Of a DNA stretch of 64,000 nucleotides, positions 51,910 through 59,989 are shown in pieces. The stretch covers positions 129,250-193,249 of the forward strand of contig CAWKOA010000012.1 in NCBI GenBank assembly GCA_963851025.1, written 5' to 3'. The number at the start of each line of letters is the position of its first letter. The first letter of the stretch is position 1. The notes under the pieces were generated by a model. It saw only the letters and a list, made by a program, of their open reading frames with translations. It made no database searches and was not told the DNA's origin. The position numbers and the translations under genes were made by a program. This DNA is from RYN-230 sp963851025 (GTDB lineage: Bacteria; Actinomycetota; Actinomycetes; Streptosporangiales; Streptosporangiaceae).

Positions 51910-52315
51910 GTGGTGACAGGAATTCTGCGTCTCGCCGGCGAGAGGATGGTCGCGGAGGTCCGGGCGTCGGCGCTCCGGGCAACATCGGCGTCGCTGGAGC
52001 AGCTCGCCGCCCCGCTGCCTGAATCGGTCGTCTCGATCGCGCTTCGAGCCTGGCCGCTTGACTTCCCCGACGACATCGCCGTTCAGCGCCGCCCGCCGTA
52101 TGAGTCCCGGGCCGACTCCGTCATGTACTGCCAGGTGCTCTCGGAGTGCGCTCACGTACGCGGCTGGGTGGTTCACCTCTTCGACGCGAAGGCCGCCGAG
52201 GCGCAGGCAGCCAGAATCCTCGGTGCCCGGGCCGGCGATGTGCTCCATGGACCGCGGGCCGCCCTGGACCAGGGACCATCGGATCGCGCTCGCCGCCACG
52301 ATCGTGGCCAGCTGA
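51910..52315 (+). pseudogene. conserved hypothetical protein, one frame shift near the C-terminus
   Basis: The frame from about 51910 contains ESVVSIALRAWPLDFPDDIA, YESRADSVMYCQVLSECAHV and RGWVVHLFDAKAAEAQAARI. Near 52258 the sequence continues one base out of frame as RGPPWTRDHRIALAATIVAS and stops at 52315. Deleting one base joins them. The RADxxMYxQ...RGWxVHxYD...PPWxxDHRxAxAAxI pattern is one I know from many actinobacterial hypothetical proteins of about 130-150 residues. No function is established. Confidence 0.6.
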
Positions 52316-52398
52316 ACCTCGGGCCGCTCCGGCCAGGGGGACAGGGCGGCCGCCCGGAGCTGCCCGGCCGGCCCGGCGCGTTGTGGTAGGGACTGGGC

Positions 52399-52950
52399 AT
52401 GGAGTTCTTCTGCTACCACCGCGACCGGCCCGGCTCTTTGGCGCTGCGTGAAGAGCTTCTGGAAGAGCACTGGTCCTACATGGACCGCTACGCGTCGCAG
52501 ATGATTGCCCGCGGCCCGACCCTGGCCAGCGACGGCAGCACGCCCACCGGCAGCTTGCACATCGTCAACCTGCCCGATTCCGCTGCCGCCCGCGCGTTCG
52601 CCTTTGACGAGCCCGGCTACCAGGCCGGTGTCTACCGGGACGTGCTGCTGCGCCGGTGGCGCAACATGCTGGGGCGCACCATGTGGGACTTCCCCGGCGG
52701 ACCGGGCGGAGGCAGCCGGTATCTGGTGCTCGGCCTCGGCACGGGGCAGGCCGCGGACCTCGCCGTGCCGCCTGACCGGGACGAGCTGATCGCGTACGGG
52801 CCGCTGCTGTCGGACGACGGCGCCGCGTGGCTGGGTACGGCGGGGCTGGTCCGGGCGCCGGACGAAGTCACGGCACGAGCCATCCTGACCCCGGACCGCT
52901 ACGCCGGCATCGAGGTCCACAACTGGCAGCCCGGCGGGCGGTCATCATGA
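52399..52950 (+). CDS. YCII-related domain protein
   Basis: The 183-residue protein begins MEFFCYHRDRPGSLALREEL and shows the YciI core (HWSYMDRYASQMIARGPTLA, TGSLHIVNLPDSAAARAFAF, DEPGYQAGVYRDVLLRRWRN). The His and Asp pair of this dimeric ferredoxin-like fold is present. A C-terminal extension carries ARAILTPDRYAGIEVHNWQP, possibly a second degenerate copy. YCII proteins may be small-ligand dehalogenase- or epimerase-like; the function is unknown. Confidence 0.82.
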   Translation: MEFFCYHRDRPGSLALREELLEEHWSYMDRYASQMIARGPTLASDGSTPTGSLHIVNLPDSAAARAFAFDEPGYQAGVYRDVLLRRWRNMLGRTMWDFPGGPGGGSRYLVLGLGTGQAADLAVPPDRDELIAYGPLLSDDGAAWLGTAGLVRAPDEVTARAILTPDRYAGIEVHNWQPGGRSS

Positions 52951-52955
52951 GCCGA

Positions 52956-54605
52956 TCAGGTCGCGGGTTCGCTCGTCGGTGCGGCGGAGGGTTGCTCGGT
53001 CGGGATCCGGCGGCTGGCGAACAGTGCCATCAGCGCGATGAGGGCGAGCAGTGACAATGATGCGCGCAACCCGGCGATGCGGGCTTTTTCGTTCTCTTTG
53101 ACGATGGCGTCGGCAGTTTGCTTGGGTACGCCGGCCTTGTCGAGCTGGGTTTTCAGGTCCTTGTCGGATATGAACGGGATACCTGCGCCCAGTTCCGTCT
53201 GCGCCTGGGAGGCGACTTCTTTGGGGACGGCGGGGTTGTTCTGGATGCCGCTGAGGAAGGAGCCGGTCAGCGCCGAGATGAGTACGGCGCCGGCCAGCGC
53301 GGTTCCGATGGACGCACCCAGGTTGGTGACGGTGTTCTGGACTCCGCCGACTTCGCCGCTTTGCTCGTCGGGCACCGACGACACCGTTACGCTCCCCAGC
53401 TGCGAGGCCAGCGCGCCGATACCAAGGCCCGCGAGGAGCATCGGCCAGGTCACGATCTCCGGCCCGGCGCCCACCTCGAGTGCGGCCACCATGATCACGA
53501 TGGCCGCGAACAGCGCGAGGAACCCGATCCGGACAACCCGGCGTGGTGACGCGTGCGGGAAGACCTTGGGCACGCCCACCGCGGCCAGCAGCAGCGTGAT
53601 GGACAGCGGCAGCAGCCGGACGCCCGTCGCGATCGCGGACAGCCCGAGCGCCACCGACAGGAACAGCGGCACGGCGAAGAACAGGCCGGCCTGCAGGAGG
53701 TACTGGAAGAAAAACGAGGTGAGCCCGCCCCGCAGGACCGGGTTCCGCAGCATCGCCGGATCAACCAGCGCGTCGCCGCCGTGAGCCAGCCGGTGACTCT
53801 CCCACCACAAGAAGACCCGCAGCACCACACCGCCGCCCAGGACCAGCCAGATCACCGGGGACAGCCCCAGCCACACCGGAGCATCGGTCTTGGGCTGGAT
53901 GAAACCCCACGTCCCGGAGCGCAGGATGCCGTACACGATCAGGCCGAGGCCGAGCGCGGACAGCACGGTACCCACGACATCGAGCCGGACGCCCGCCTCG
54001 GCCGGGGTGTCGGCTATGCGGCGGGTGAGCATCAAGATGATCAGCACCACGACGACCTCGCCGGCGAACACCCACCGCCAGGAGGCGTAGGTGGTCAGCA
54101 AGCCGCCGATCAGCGGCCCGGCCGCCACCGCGATCGCGCCGGCCGACGCGACGAGACCGTACGCGCGCGGGCGCTGATCACGGGCGAAGTTCGATGCGAC
54201 CAGCGCGACGATCGCCGGCATGATCAGCGCGGCCCCGACGCCCTCCAGGACTGACCATCCGGCCATCAGCACGACGAGATTGCCCGCGAGTGCGGTGGTC
54301 AGCGACCCGCACCCGTAGATGACACAGCCAATGGCGAAGGCGCGCTTGCGGCCGATGATCTGGCCGATCTTGCCGCCGGTGATCATGAGTGAGGCCATCA
54401 CCAGCGTGTAGAAGGTGATCGCGGTCTGGATCCCGGTCACGGTCGTGCCGACGTCCTTGGCCACCGTGGCGATCGAGACGTTCATGACCGAGCTGTCGAG
54501 CGTCATCAGGAACTGCGCCGAGGCGAGCGTCAGCAAGACGATCCCGGCTGCCGCAGGCGCGCGTTCAGCGGCGCGGCCCGCTCCGGCCGCCTGACTTACA
54601 TCCAT
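52956..54605 (-). CDS. MFS multidrug efflux transporter, DHA2/EmrB type (14 TMS)
   Basis: The 549-residue protein has the DHA2 features (ASAQFLMTLDSSVMNVSIAT in segment 1, GGKIGQIIGRKRAFA after segment 2, VLEGVGAALIMPAIVALVAS). A roughly 65-residue extracytoplasmic loop precedes the last segment (ALTGSFLSGIQNNPAVPKEV to DAIVKENEKAR), typical of QacA/EmrB relatives. It is expected to export cationic or amphipathic drugs by proton antiport. It lies next to the HelR gene on the same strand. Confidence 0.92.
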   Translation of the reverse strand: MDVSQAAGAGRAAERAPAAAGIVLLTLASAQFLMTLDSSVMNVSIATVAKDVGTTVTGIQTAITFYTLVMASLMITGGKIGQIIGRKRAFAIGCVIYGCGSLTTALAGNLVVLMAGWSVLEGVGAALIMPAIVALVASNFARDQRPRAYGLVASAGAIAVAAGPLIGGLLTTYASWRWVFAGEVVVVLIILMLTRRIADTPAEAGVRLDVVGTVLSALGLGLIVYGILRSGTWGFIQPKTDAPVWLGLSPVIWLVLGGGVVLRVFLWWESHRLAHGGDALVDPAMLRNPVLRGGLTSFFFQYLLQAGLFFAVPLFLSVALGLSAIATGVRLLPLSITLLLAAVGVPKVFPHASPRRVVRIGFLALFAAIVIMVAALEVGAGPEIVTWPMLLAGLGIGALASQLGSVTVSSVPDEQSGEVGGVQNTVTNLGASIGTALAGAVLISALTGSFLSGIQNNPAVPKEVASQAQTELGAGIPFISDKDLKTQLDKAGVPKQTADAIVKENEKARIAGLRASLSLLALIALMALFASRRIPTEQPSAAPTSEPAT

Positions 54606-54718
54606 TCGGCCAGCTCAATTCACGTGAAGAGACAGCGAAGACTCTACCGTCGCGCCTGGCGGGCGGCCGGCACATCACCCATCCGAGGTGATCGCAGGCG
54701 CCGGTGTCCTGGCCGGCC

Positions 54719-56872
54719 TCAGGGGCTCGTGAGGATGACGAGTTGCTGGGTCGCCCGGGTCATCGCCACATAGCGGTCAACCGCACCTTCGATACCCGTG
54801 CCGAACGCCTCGGGGTCGACGAGGACGACCAGGTCGAACTCGAGCCCCTTGGCCAGCTCGGGGGTCAGCGAGCGCACGCGGGGCGTTGCCGCGAACGCGG
54901 GATCGCCGATGACGCAGGCGATCCCGTCGGCATGCGCGGCGAGCCAGGTGCCGAGGACCGAGCCCAGATCCGAAGCAGATCCTCCTGCGACGGGTACGCC
55001 GCTGCTGCGGATGGAGGCCGGCACGTTGGCGTCCGGGAGCACGGCCCGGATGACCGGCTCGGCCTCCGCCATGACCTCTTCGGGGGTCCGGTAATTGATG
55101 CTCAGGGCAGCCAGCCTGATCTGGTCGAAGCCGACCCGCTCGAGCCGTTCCTGCCACGACTCGGTGAACCCGTGCCGGGCCTGGGCACGGTCCCCGACGA
55201 TGGTGAAGCTCCGGGACGGGCAGCGGAGCAGCAGCATCTGCCACTGCGCGTCGGTCAGTTCCTGAGCCTCGTCCACGACGATGTGCGCGAACGGGCCGGC
55301 GAGCCGGTCCGGATCGGTACCGGGCAGCGCGGCCTCGTTGACCAGGGCGTCCTGGAAGTCCTCGCCGCGCAGCATCGTCACCAGGCCTACGCCGTATTCG
55401 TCGTCCGCGACCTCAATCAGGTTGTCGACGACCCGGGCCATCTGCTCGCGTTCAGCGGCGACCGCGGCGTCATGCCGGCGCTTACGTCGTGACGCCTGCG
55501 GGTCGCCGAGCCGCTGCTGGGCCGCGTCCAGGAGCGGCAGGTCGGACACCGTCCAGGCCTGGGCGTCCTCGCGCTGCAGCTTCTGGACCTCACCGGGACG
55601 GAGCCAGGGGGCGCACAAGCGGAGGTAGGCGGGTACCGACCACAGGTCGGCCACGAGGTCAGCCGCTTCGATCAGCGGCCACGCGCGGTTGAGAGCGGTG
55701 TGCAGCTCCCTGTTGCGCAGCAGCGACTTGCGGAGCAGGTCAGCCGGGACGTCGTCGTCACGGGAGTCCATCAGGATCGCCAGCAGCGCCGCCCAGATCT
55801 GGTCGCGCGCCTCGTTGTGCGGGGTACCGGGTTCTGGTGCGTCGAAGGCCTCGGCCCAGTCGTCGGCGCTCAGCCAGATGCCGGACCAGGGGGTCTCGAC
55901 CGTCATCCCCTCGGTGGGCGGCTTCTCGTAGAACCTGACGGCCGGCTCGATCGCCTTCACCAGGTCCGCGGACGACTTCAGGCGGGCCACGTCCGGGTCG
56001 GCCTCGTCCGCGGCCGCGGCTCCCTCGGGGACGAGGTCCCGCAGAGTGCAGGTCTGCACGCCCTCCTCACCGAGGCTGGGCAGGACGTCGCCGACGTAGG
56101 CCAGGTAGGGCTGGTGCGGACCGACGAACAGCACGCCGCCCCGGCGGTGGCCGAGGCGCGGATCGGAGTAGAGGAGGTAGGCCGAGCGGTGCAGGGCGAC
56201 GACCGTCTTCCCCGTGCCCGGACCGCCGTCGACCACGAGAGCGCCGCGGGATCCGGCGCGGATGATCGCGTCCTGGTCGGCCTGGATGGTGCCGAGCACG
56301 TCTCGCATCCGGGGCGACCGGCTGCTGCCCAGGCTGGCGATGAAGGCGGACTGGTCGTCGAGGGCGGCGTGCCCTTCCAGCCCGTCCGCGGTGAACACTT
56401 CATCCCAGTAGTCGCCGATCCGGCCGCGGGTCCAGCGATACCTGCGGCGGCTGGCCAGACCCATGGGGTTGGCGTGGGTCGCCCCGAAGAACGGCTCAGC
56501 CGCGGGGGAGCGCCAGTCAACCAGCAGCCGGCGGCCCGCGCTGTCGGTAAGGCCAAGCCGTCCGACGTACACAGGTTCGGGATGGCCTGCGCGGACGATG
56601 CGCCCGAGGCACAGATCCAGGCCGAACCGGCGCAGGGTGCGCAGGCGGGCGCTCAGCCGGTGGATCTCCATGTCCCGGTCCATCGCCGCCTGGCCTATGC
56701 CGCCGGGTGCCTGGCGCTCGGCGTCGAGGCGGCCGGACAGGTCGGCGATCGACTGCCCGAGACTCTCCGCGATGGCCGCGAAGTGCTGCTCATCGCCGGC
56801 GATCAGCGCCGGATCGGCCTTGGCGGTGAGGCGATCGGGAAGGTCAAACGCGCTGGTGGTCAGAGGGTTCAC
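54719..56872 (-). CDS. helR: HelD-family RNA-polymerase-associated ATPase, HelR (rifamycin-resistance) type
   Basis: The 717-residue superfamily-1 helicase-like protein has an N-terminal coiled coil (about 25-80). It has Walker A GGPGTGKT (216-223), motif II HIVVDEAQELTD, motif III VGDRAQ, motif IV NYRTPEEV and motif VI YVAMTRATQQL. HelD proteins enter RNA polymerase channels and release stalled polymerase; the HelR group also displaces rifamycin. A rifamycin-associated element is present 110 bp upstream (56982-57000), which supports the HelR assignment and implies rifamycin-inducible expression. It starts at ATG 56872 and is divergent from a TetR gene. Confidence 0.92.
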   Translation of the reverse strand: MNPLTTSAFDLPDRLTAKADPALIAGDEQHFAAIAESLGQSIADLSGRLDAERQAPGGIGQAAMDRDMEIHRLSARLRTLRRFGLDLCLGRIVRAGHPEPVYVGRLGLTDSAGRRLLVDWRSPAAEPFFGATHANPMGLASRRRYRWTRGRIGDYWDEVFTADGLEGHAALDDQSAFIASLGSSRSPRMRDVLGTIQADQDAIIRAGSRGALVVDGGPGTGKTVVALHRSAYLLYSDPRLGHRRGGVLFVGPHQPYLAYVGDVLPSLGEEGVQTCTLRDLVPEGAAAADEADPDVARLKSSADLVKAIEPAVRFYEKPPTEGMTVETPWSGIWLSADDWAEAFDAPEPGTPHNEARDQIWAALLAILMDSRDDDVPADLLRKSLLRNRELHTALNRAWPLIEAADLVADLWSVPAYLRLCAPWLRPGEVQKLQREDAQAWTVSDLPLLDAAQQRLGDPQASRRKRRHDAAVAAEREQMARVVDNLIEVADDEYGVGLVTMLRGEDFQDALVNEAALPGTDPDRLAGPFAHIVVDEAQELTDAQWQMLLLRCPSRSFTIVGDRAQARHGFTESWQERLERVGFDQIRLAALSINYRTPEEVMAEAEPVIRAVLPDANVPASIRSSGVPVAGGSASDLGSVLGTWLAAHADGIACVIGDPAFAATPRVRSLTPELAKGLEFDLVVLVDPEAFGTGIEGAVDRYVAMTRATQQLVILTSP

Positions 56873-56981
56873 GCCATCAGGTCCGATCCGCGCGGTCCAT
56901 ACGCCGACGACAATGCACGCACTTCGCGACTCCCCATTTCCGCAGGTTCCGGCCTCGGCCAGCGATTATGCGGCACGACCC

Positions 56982-57000
56982 GGGTCTTGCCGCAAGCCCC
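56982..57000 (-). promoter_or_regulatory. rifamycin-associated element (RAE)
   Basis: On the minus strand the 19-bp sequence is GGGGCTTGCGGCAAGACCC, matching the RAE consensus as I remember it (GGGGCTTGCGGCAAGGCCC) except for one base. Downstream, TTGCGG inside the element and CATAAT 19 bp further could serve as -35 and -10 of the helR promoter. RAEs precede rifamycin-inactivating or -protecting genes in actinomycetes. Confidence 0.85.
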
Positions 57001-57114
57001 CCGGTGCGCTATACGTTGAAAGTGGAGGGGAGTGCGTACTTCTCCTTCCCTCGTCGTCCGCTGTGGACGGCCAACCTCCTCGCGAAGCGGCTGCGCGCCG
57101 TCCTGCCCCCTACA

Positions 57115-57130
57115 CTTAGTGGGGACTAAG
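57115..57130. promoter_or_regulatory. inverted repeat CTTAGT-GGGG-ACTAAG, probable TetR operator
   Basis: The perfect 6-bp arms with a 4-bp spacer lie 48 bp upstream of the TetR start in the gap shared with helR. Its position suits autoregulation and possibly control of the divergent side. Confidence 0.65.
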
Positions 57131-57177
57131 CTAGATATCCCTCACCTGTGGCTTGGTCAACGGTCAAGGGGGCTGCC

Positions 57178-57822
57178 ATGGGGAGCGCAGGCGCGACAGG
57201 CCCGGCCAGGCGCACCCGGCTGACCGCTGACCAGCGGCGAGAGTCGATTCTGAGGGCCGCTACCGAGGTGTTCGCGGAGGCGGGCTATCGCGCCGGGAAG
57301 GTGTCCGACGTGGCCGCCCGGGTCGGGGTGACCGAGCCGGTGATCTTCCAGAACTTCGGCTCCAAGGCCGCCCTGTTCGCCGCCGTCCTCGCCCGCGTGG
57401 CCAGCGAGCTCCACGCAGAACTGCACGCCCAGCCGGGACATGACGGTTCGGCCGCCAGCCTGCTGGCCCACATCCTGAGCCCGCCCCGGGGCGGGCAGCC
57501 ACACGGGCGCGGGCCGCACCGCATGCTCTTCGCCGACGCGGCTTCCCTGCTGGCCGACCCTGGTGCTGGCGAGGCAGCAGGCCGCGTGGCCGCGGTGGTC
57601 GCCGGGCACCTCGCTGACCTGGTCCGGCGGGGCCAGGCTGACGGGAGCATCCGGGACGACGCCGATCCCGAAGCGGCAGCATGGCTGCTCTTGTCGGTCC
57701 TGGCCACGCGGTCGCTGCGCGCGGCGGCCCGGCCCGGGCCGGGGCACCTCGAGCCCGGCGTGGCCGCGCTCACCCTCCGCGCCTTCGTTCCGCCCGCCCC
57801 GGACGCACGGAACGAAGGCTAG
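57178..57822 (+). CDS. TetR-family transcriptional regulator
   Basis: The 214-residue protein starts at ATG 57178. The HTH is RESILRAATEVFAEAGYRAGKVSDVAARVGVTEPVIFQNFGSK (about 20-62, shown here only as a landmark by its ends RESIL and FGSK). A helical ligand domain with TetR_C features follows (DAASLLADPGAGEAAGRVAAVV, AAAWLLLSVLATRSLRAAARP). The dyad at 57115-57130 is its likely operator. It may control itself, helR or the nearby DHA2 pump. Confidence 0.9.
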   Translation: MGSAGATGPARRTRLTADQRRESILRAATEVFAEAGYRAGKVSDVAARVGVTEPVIFQNFGSKAALFAAVLARVASELHAELHAQPGHDGSAASLLAHILSPPRGGQPHGRGPHRMLFADAASLLADPGAGEAAGRVAAVVAGHLADLVRRGQADGSIRDDADPEAAAWLLLSVLATRSLRAAARPGPGHLEPGVAALTLRAFVPPAPDARNEG

Positions 57823-57877
57823 CTTCCGGCATCGGGCGGACCCTGACGGGTCCTCGTTCGGGCTGTGCAGTGGTCAG

Positions 57878-58165
57878 CTATGCGCGGCGCCGGAAAGCAG
57901 CCCAGGTAAACGGCTGGATCTGGCCCGCCGGGGTGATGTGCTGTTCCGTTTCGGCGGCGACCAGCGCCCAGGTGCTACCCAAGCTGGCGGCCCAGGCCGG
58001 GCGGGTCGTAGCCGCAAACGGGCAGCCCCGTGCAGTGCCGGGGCCCTTCCGGGGCGAAGCAGCCAAACACCGCGATGGCATCCGCGGTGGTGGCCAGCCC
58101 CAAGGTCTGCCTGTACTGCCGCCGGTCGCGGCTGGTGGTCAGGAAGTGGAAGGATGCCTCATTAT
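57878..58165 (-). pseudogene. SAM-dependent methyltransferase C-terminal remnant
   Basis: On the minus strand FHFLTTSRDRRQYRQTL, ATTADAIAVFGCFAPEGPRH and CTGLPVCGYDPPGLGRQLG are followed by a TAG. One base off, the reading continues as STWALVAAETEQHITPAGQI and QPFTWAAFRRRA to the stop at 57878. This is the C-terminal half of a familiar class I methyltransferase family (FHFLTDP ... GTFAxDGPxxCSGLPVxRY ... QPFTWxxxRR). The N-terminal SAM-binding half is absent. It lies convergent with the TetR gene. Confidence 0.65.
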
Positions 58166-58462
58166 CCCGCCATCAGCCCAGCTCAGACCCACCAAGCCCA
58201 GGGATTAAGCCCGGGTGACAGGCTCACTGATACGGGAACGAATATGCTTTTCGGGCCGGCTCCCCGAATATAAGATGCTACGAAATGCTGCCTTGAATCA
58301 GATGTCTCCGCATAGGAAATATATCGATCCAAATCAACAGCCCGAACTTGAGCTTTTGTTATGGAATAGGTGGCTGGCCCGGGATACGGGCGGCGGCATT
58401 TCCCGTGCTGAGTTTCATTCGCTTACCTCCGGGGGAGGCTGTGGTGGGGCAATACGGGGGGC
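58166..58462. other. lower-G+C intergenic region ahead of the RCC1-like gene
   Basis: The patch at about 58230-58370 is clearly A/T-richer than its surroundings (AGGAAATATATCGATCCAAA). An 83-residue plus-strand frame (58215-58466) has no family resemblance. The patch probably contains the promoter of the secreted RCC1-like gene. Confidence 0.45.
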
Positions 58463-59983
58463 GTGATCGTGAGAAATTCCATATTGGCGAGCCCGTGCGC
58501 ATGGCGCGGCCGGGCCAGGATGGCCTGCGCGGCCGTGGCCGTGGCGTCGATCGGCGCGGTGTGGCCGTCGGCTGAGGCGTCGGCACAATGGCATCCATCC
58601 GCTGGGCCGCAGCAGCCGGCTATCCAGTCCGGGCTGGTTTTCACCTGGGGAAATAACCAGACGGGGGAGCTGGGCCAGGGGAACGACAAGGATTCCTCGG
58701 TACCTCTCGCCATCCCGAGACTGGGCTGGCCGATCTCGGCTATCTCGACCGGGACAGACGGCAGCCTCGCGCTCACCCGGCGAGGACGGGTCTGGGCCTG
58801 GGGCGGGAATGACCAGGGCCAGCTGGGCATCGGCAGCCAGCAGTGGCATAACGCGCCGGTGATGGTCAGGGGGCCCGGTGGCCACGGCCACCTATCGCGC
58901 ATCACCGCGGTTTCTTCCACCAACGTGGCCAGTGCGGCTCTGAACGCCGACGGCCACGTCCTTACCTGGGGCGACAACATCTGGGGGCAGCTGGGCAACG
59001 GGACCGTGGCCGGCCCGGACCACTGCCCGACCTCGGCGAGCCAGCCCCCGGGCCCGAGCGATGTCTGCAGCACATTGCCCGTTTCAGTCGTGGGTGCCTC
59101 GGGCCGGGGGACGCTTTCCGGAGTCGTGGCTATCGCCGGTTCGAGCGACGATGACCTGGCCCTGCGGTCAGACGGGACGGTGTGGACCTGGGGGATCAAC
59201 GTCTCCGGGCAACTGGGCATCGGCACTGCCTCGGGTCCCGGGGAATGCAAGCCTTACAGCCACTACGCCGCCGTCGGCTGCAGCACGAAACCGGTCGAGG
59301 TCGTGGGGCCGGGCGGCAAGGGTGTGCTCAACCATGTCGTTGCCATCGCCGGTGGCGCGGACTTCAACGTGGCCCTGCGGGCCGATGGCACCGTCTGGGC
59401 CTGGGGATCTGACTCATTCGCCGACCTGGGGCAGGCCGCGCCCGCGCCCGAGAGGTGCTACAACCCGTTCGCCGACGAGGCGCTGCCCTGCAGCACGGTC
59501 CCGGTGCAGGTCAGCGGGCCCGACGGGGTCGGGCACCTGAGCCACATCACGGCCATCTCGGCTGAGCCGTCCGCCTATGGCCTGCACGTGATGGCGCTGC
59601 GGTCTGACGGCACGGTCTGGTCCTGGGGGGTAGACGACTACGGGCAGCTCGGCAACGGGAAGTCGGAAGAGTTCGACAACCTGCCGAGTGAGGTAGTCGG
59701 CCCGGATGGGCAGGGGCATCTGCGGGACGTGGTCTCGATCGCCGCGGGCGGCGGGTTCAGCATGGCGCGGCTGTCCAACGGCAGCATCTGGACCTGGGGC
59801 GAGAACAGCAACGGCCAGCTCGGGATCGGTAACGCGACCGGTCCCAGTGTCTGCACCACCGAGCACACGGCCTGCAGCCTCGTGCCGGTTCAGGTCAAGG
59901 GACCCGATGGCGCCGCCACGTTCAGCGGGAGCGTGGCGATCTCGGCGGGGCAGGTACACGCGGCGGCTCTGCGGGCCCCGTGA
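58463..59983 (+). CDS. secreted RCC1-repeat (seven-bladed propeller) protein
   Basis: The 506-residue protein starts at GTG 58463. A basic N-terminus and hydrophobic segment (ARMACAAVAVASIGAVWPSAEASA) form a signal peptide. Six to seven RCC1 repeats follow, each ending in a WTWGxNxxGQLGxG or VWAWGxDxFxDLGQ motif and containing LALRSDGTVWTWG-type strands. Loops of 20-30 residues with paired Cys (GECKPYSHYAAVGCSTKPV, RCYNPFADEALPCSTVP, VCTTEHTACSLVP) suggest disulfide-bonded insertions in alternate blades. It is probably an extracellular binding protein; no catalytic motif is evident. Confidence 0.88.
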   Translation: MIVRNSILASPCAWRGRARMACAAVAVASIGAVWPSAEASAQWHPSAGPQQPAIQSGLVFTWGNNQTGELGQGNDKDSSVPLAIPRLGWPISAISTGTDGSLALTRRGRVWAWGGNDQGQLGIGSQQWHNAPVMVRGPGGHGHLSRITAVSSTNVASAALNADGHVLTWGDNIWGQLGNGTVAGPDHCPTSASQPPGPSDVCSTLPVSVVGASGRGTLSGVVAIAGSSDDDLALRSDGTVWTWGINVSGQLGIGTASGPGECKPYSHYAAVGCSTKPVEVVGPGGKGVLNHVVAIAGGADFNVALRADGTVWAWGSDSFADLGQAAPAPERCYNPFADEALPCSTVPVQVSGPDGVGHLSHITAISAEPSAYGLHVMALRSDGTVWSWGVDDYGQLGNGKSEEFDNLPSEVVGPDGQGHLRDVVSIAAGGGFSMARLSNGSIWTWGENSNGQLGIGNATGPSVCTTEHTACSLVPVQVKGPDGAATFSGSVAISAGQVHAAALRAP

Positions 59984-59989
59984 CCTCGG

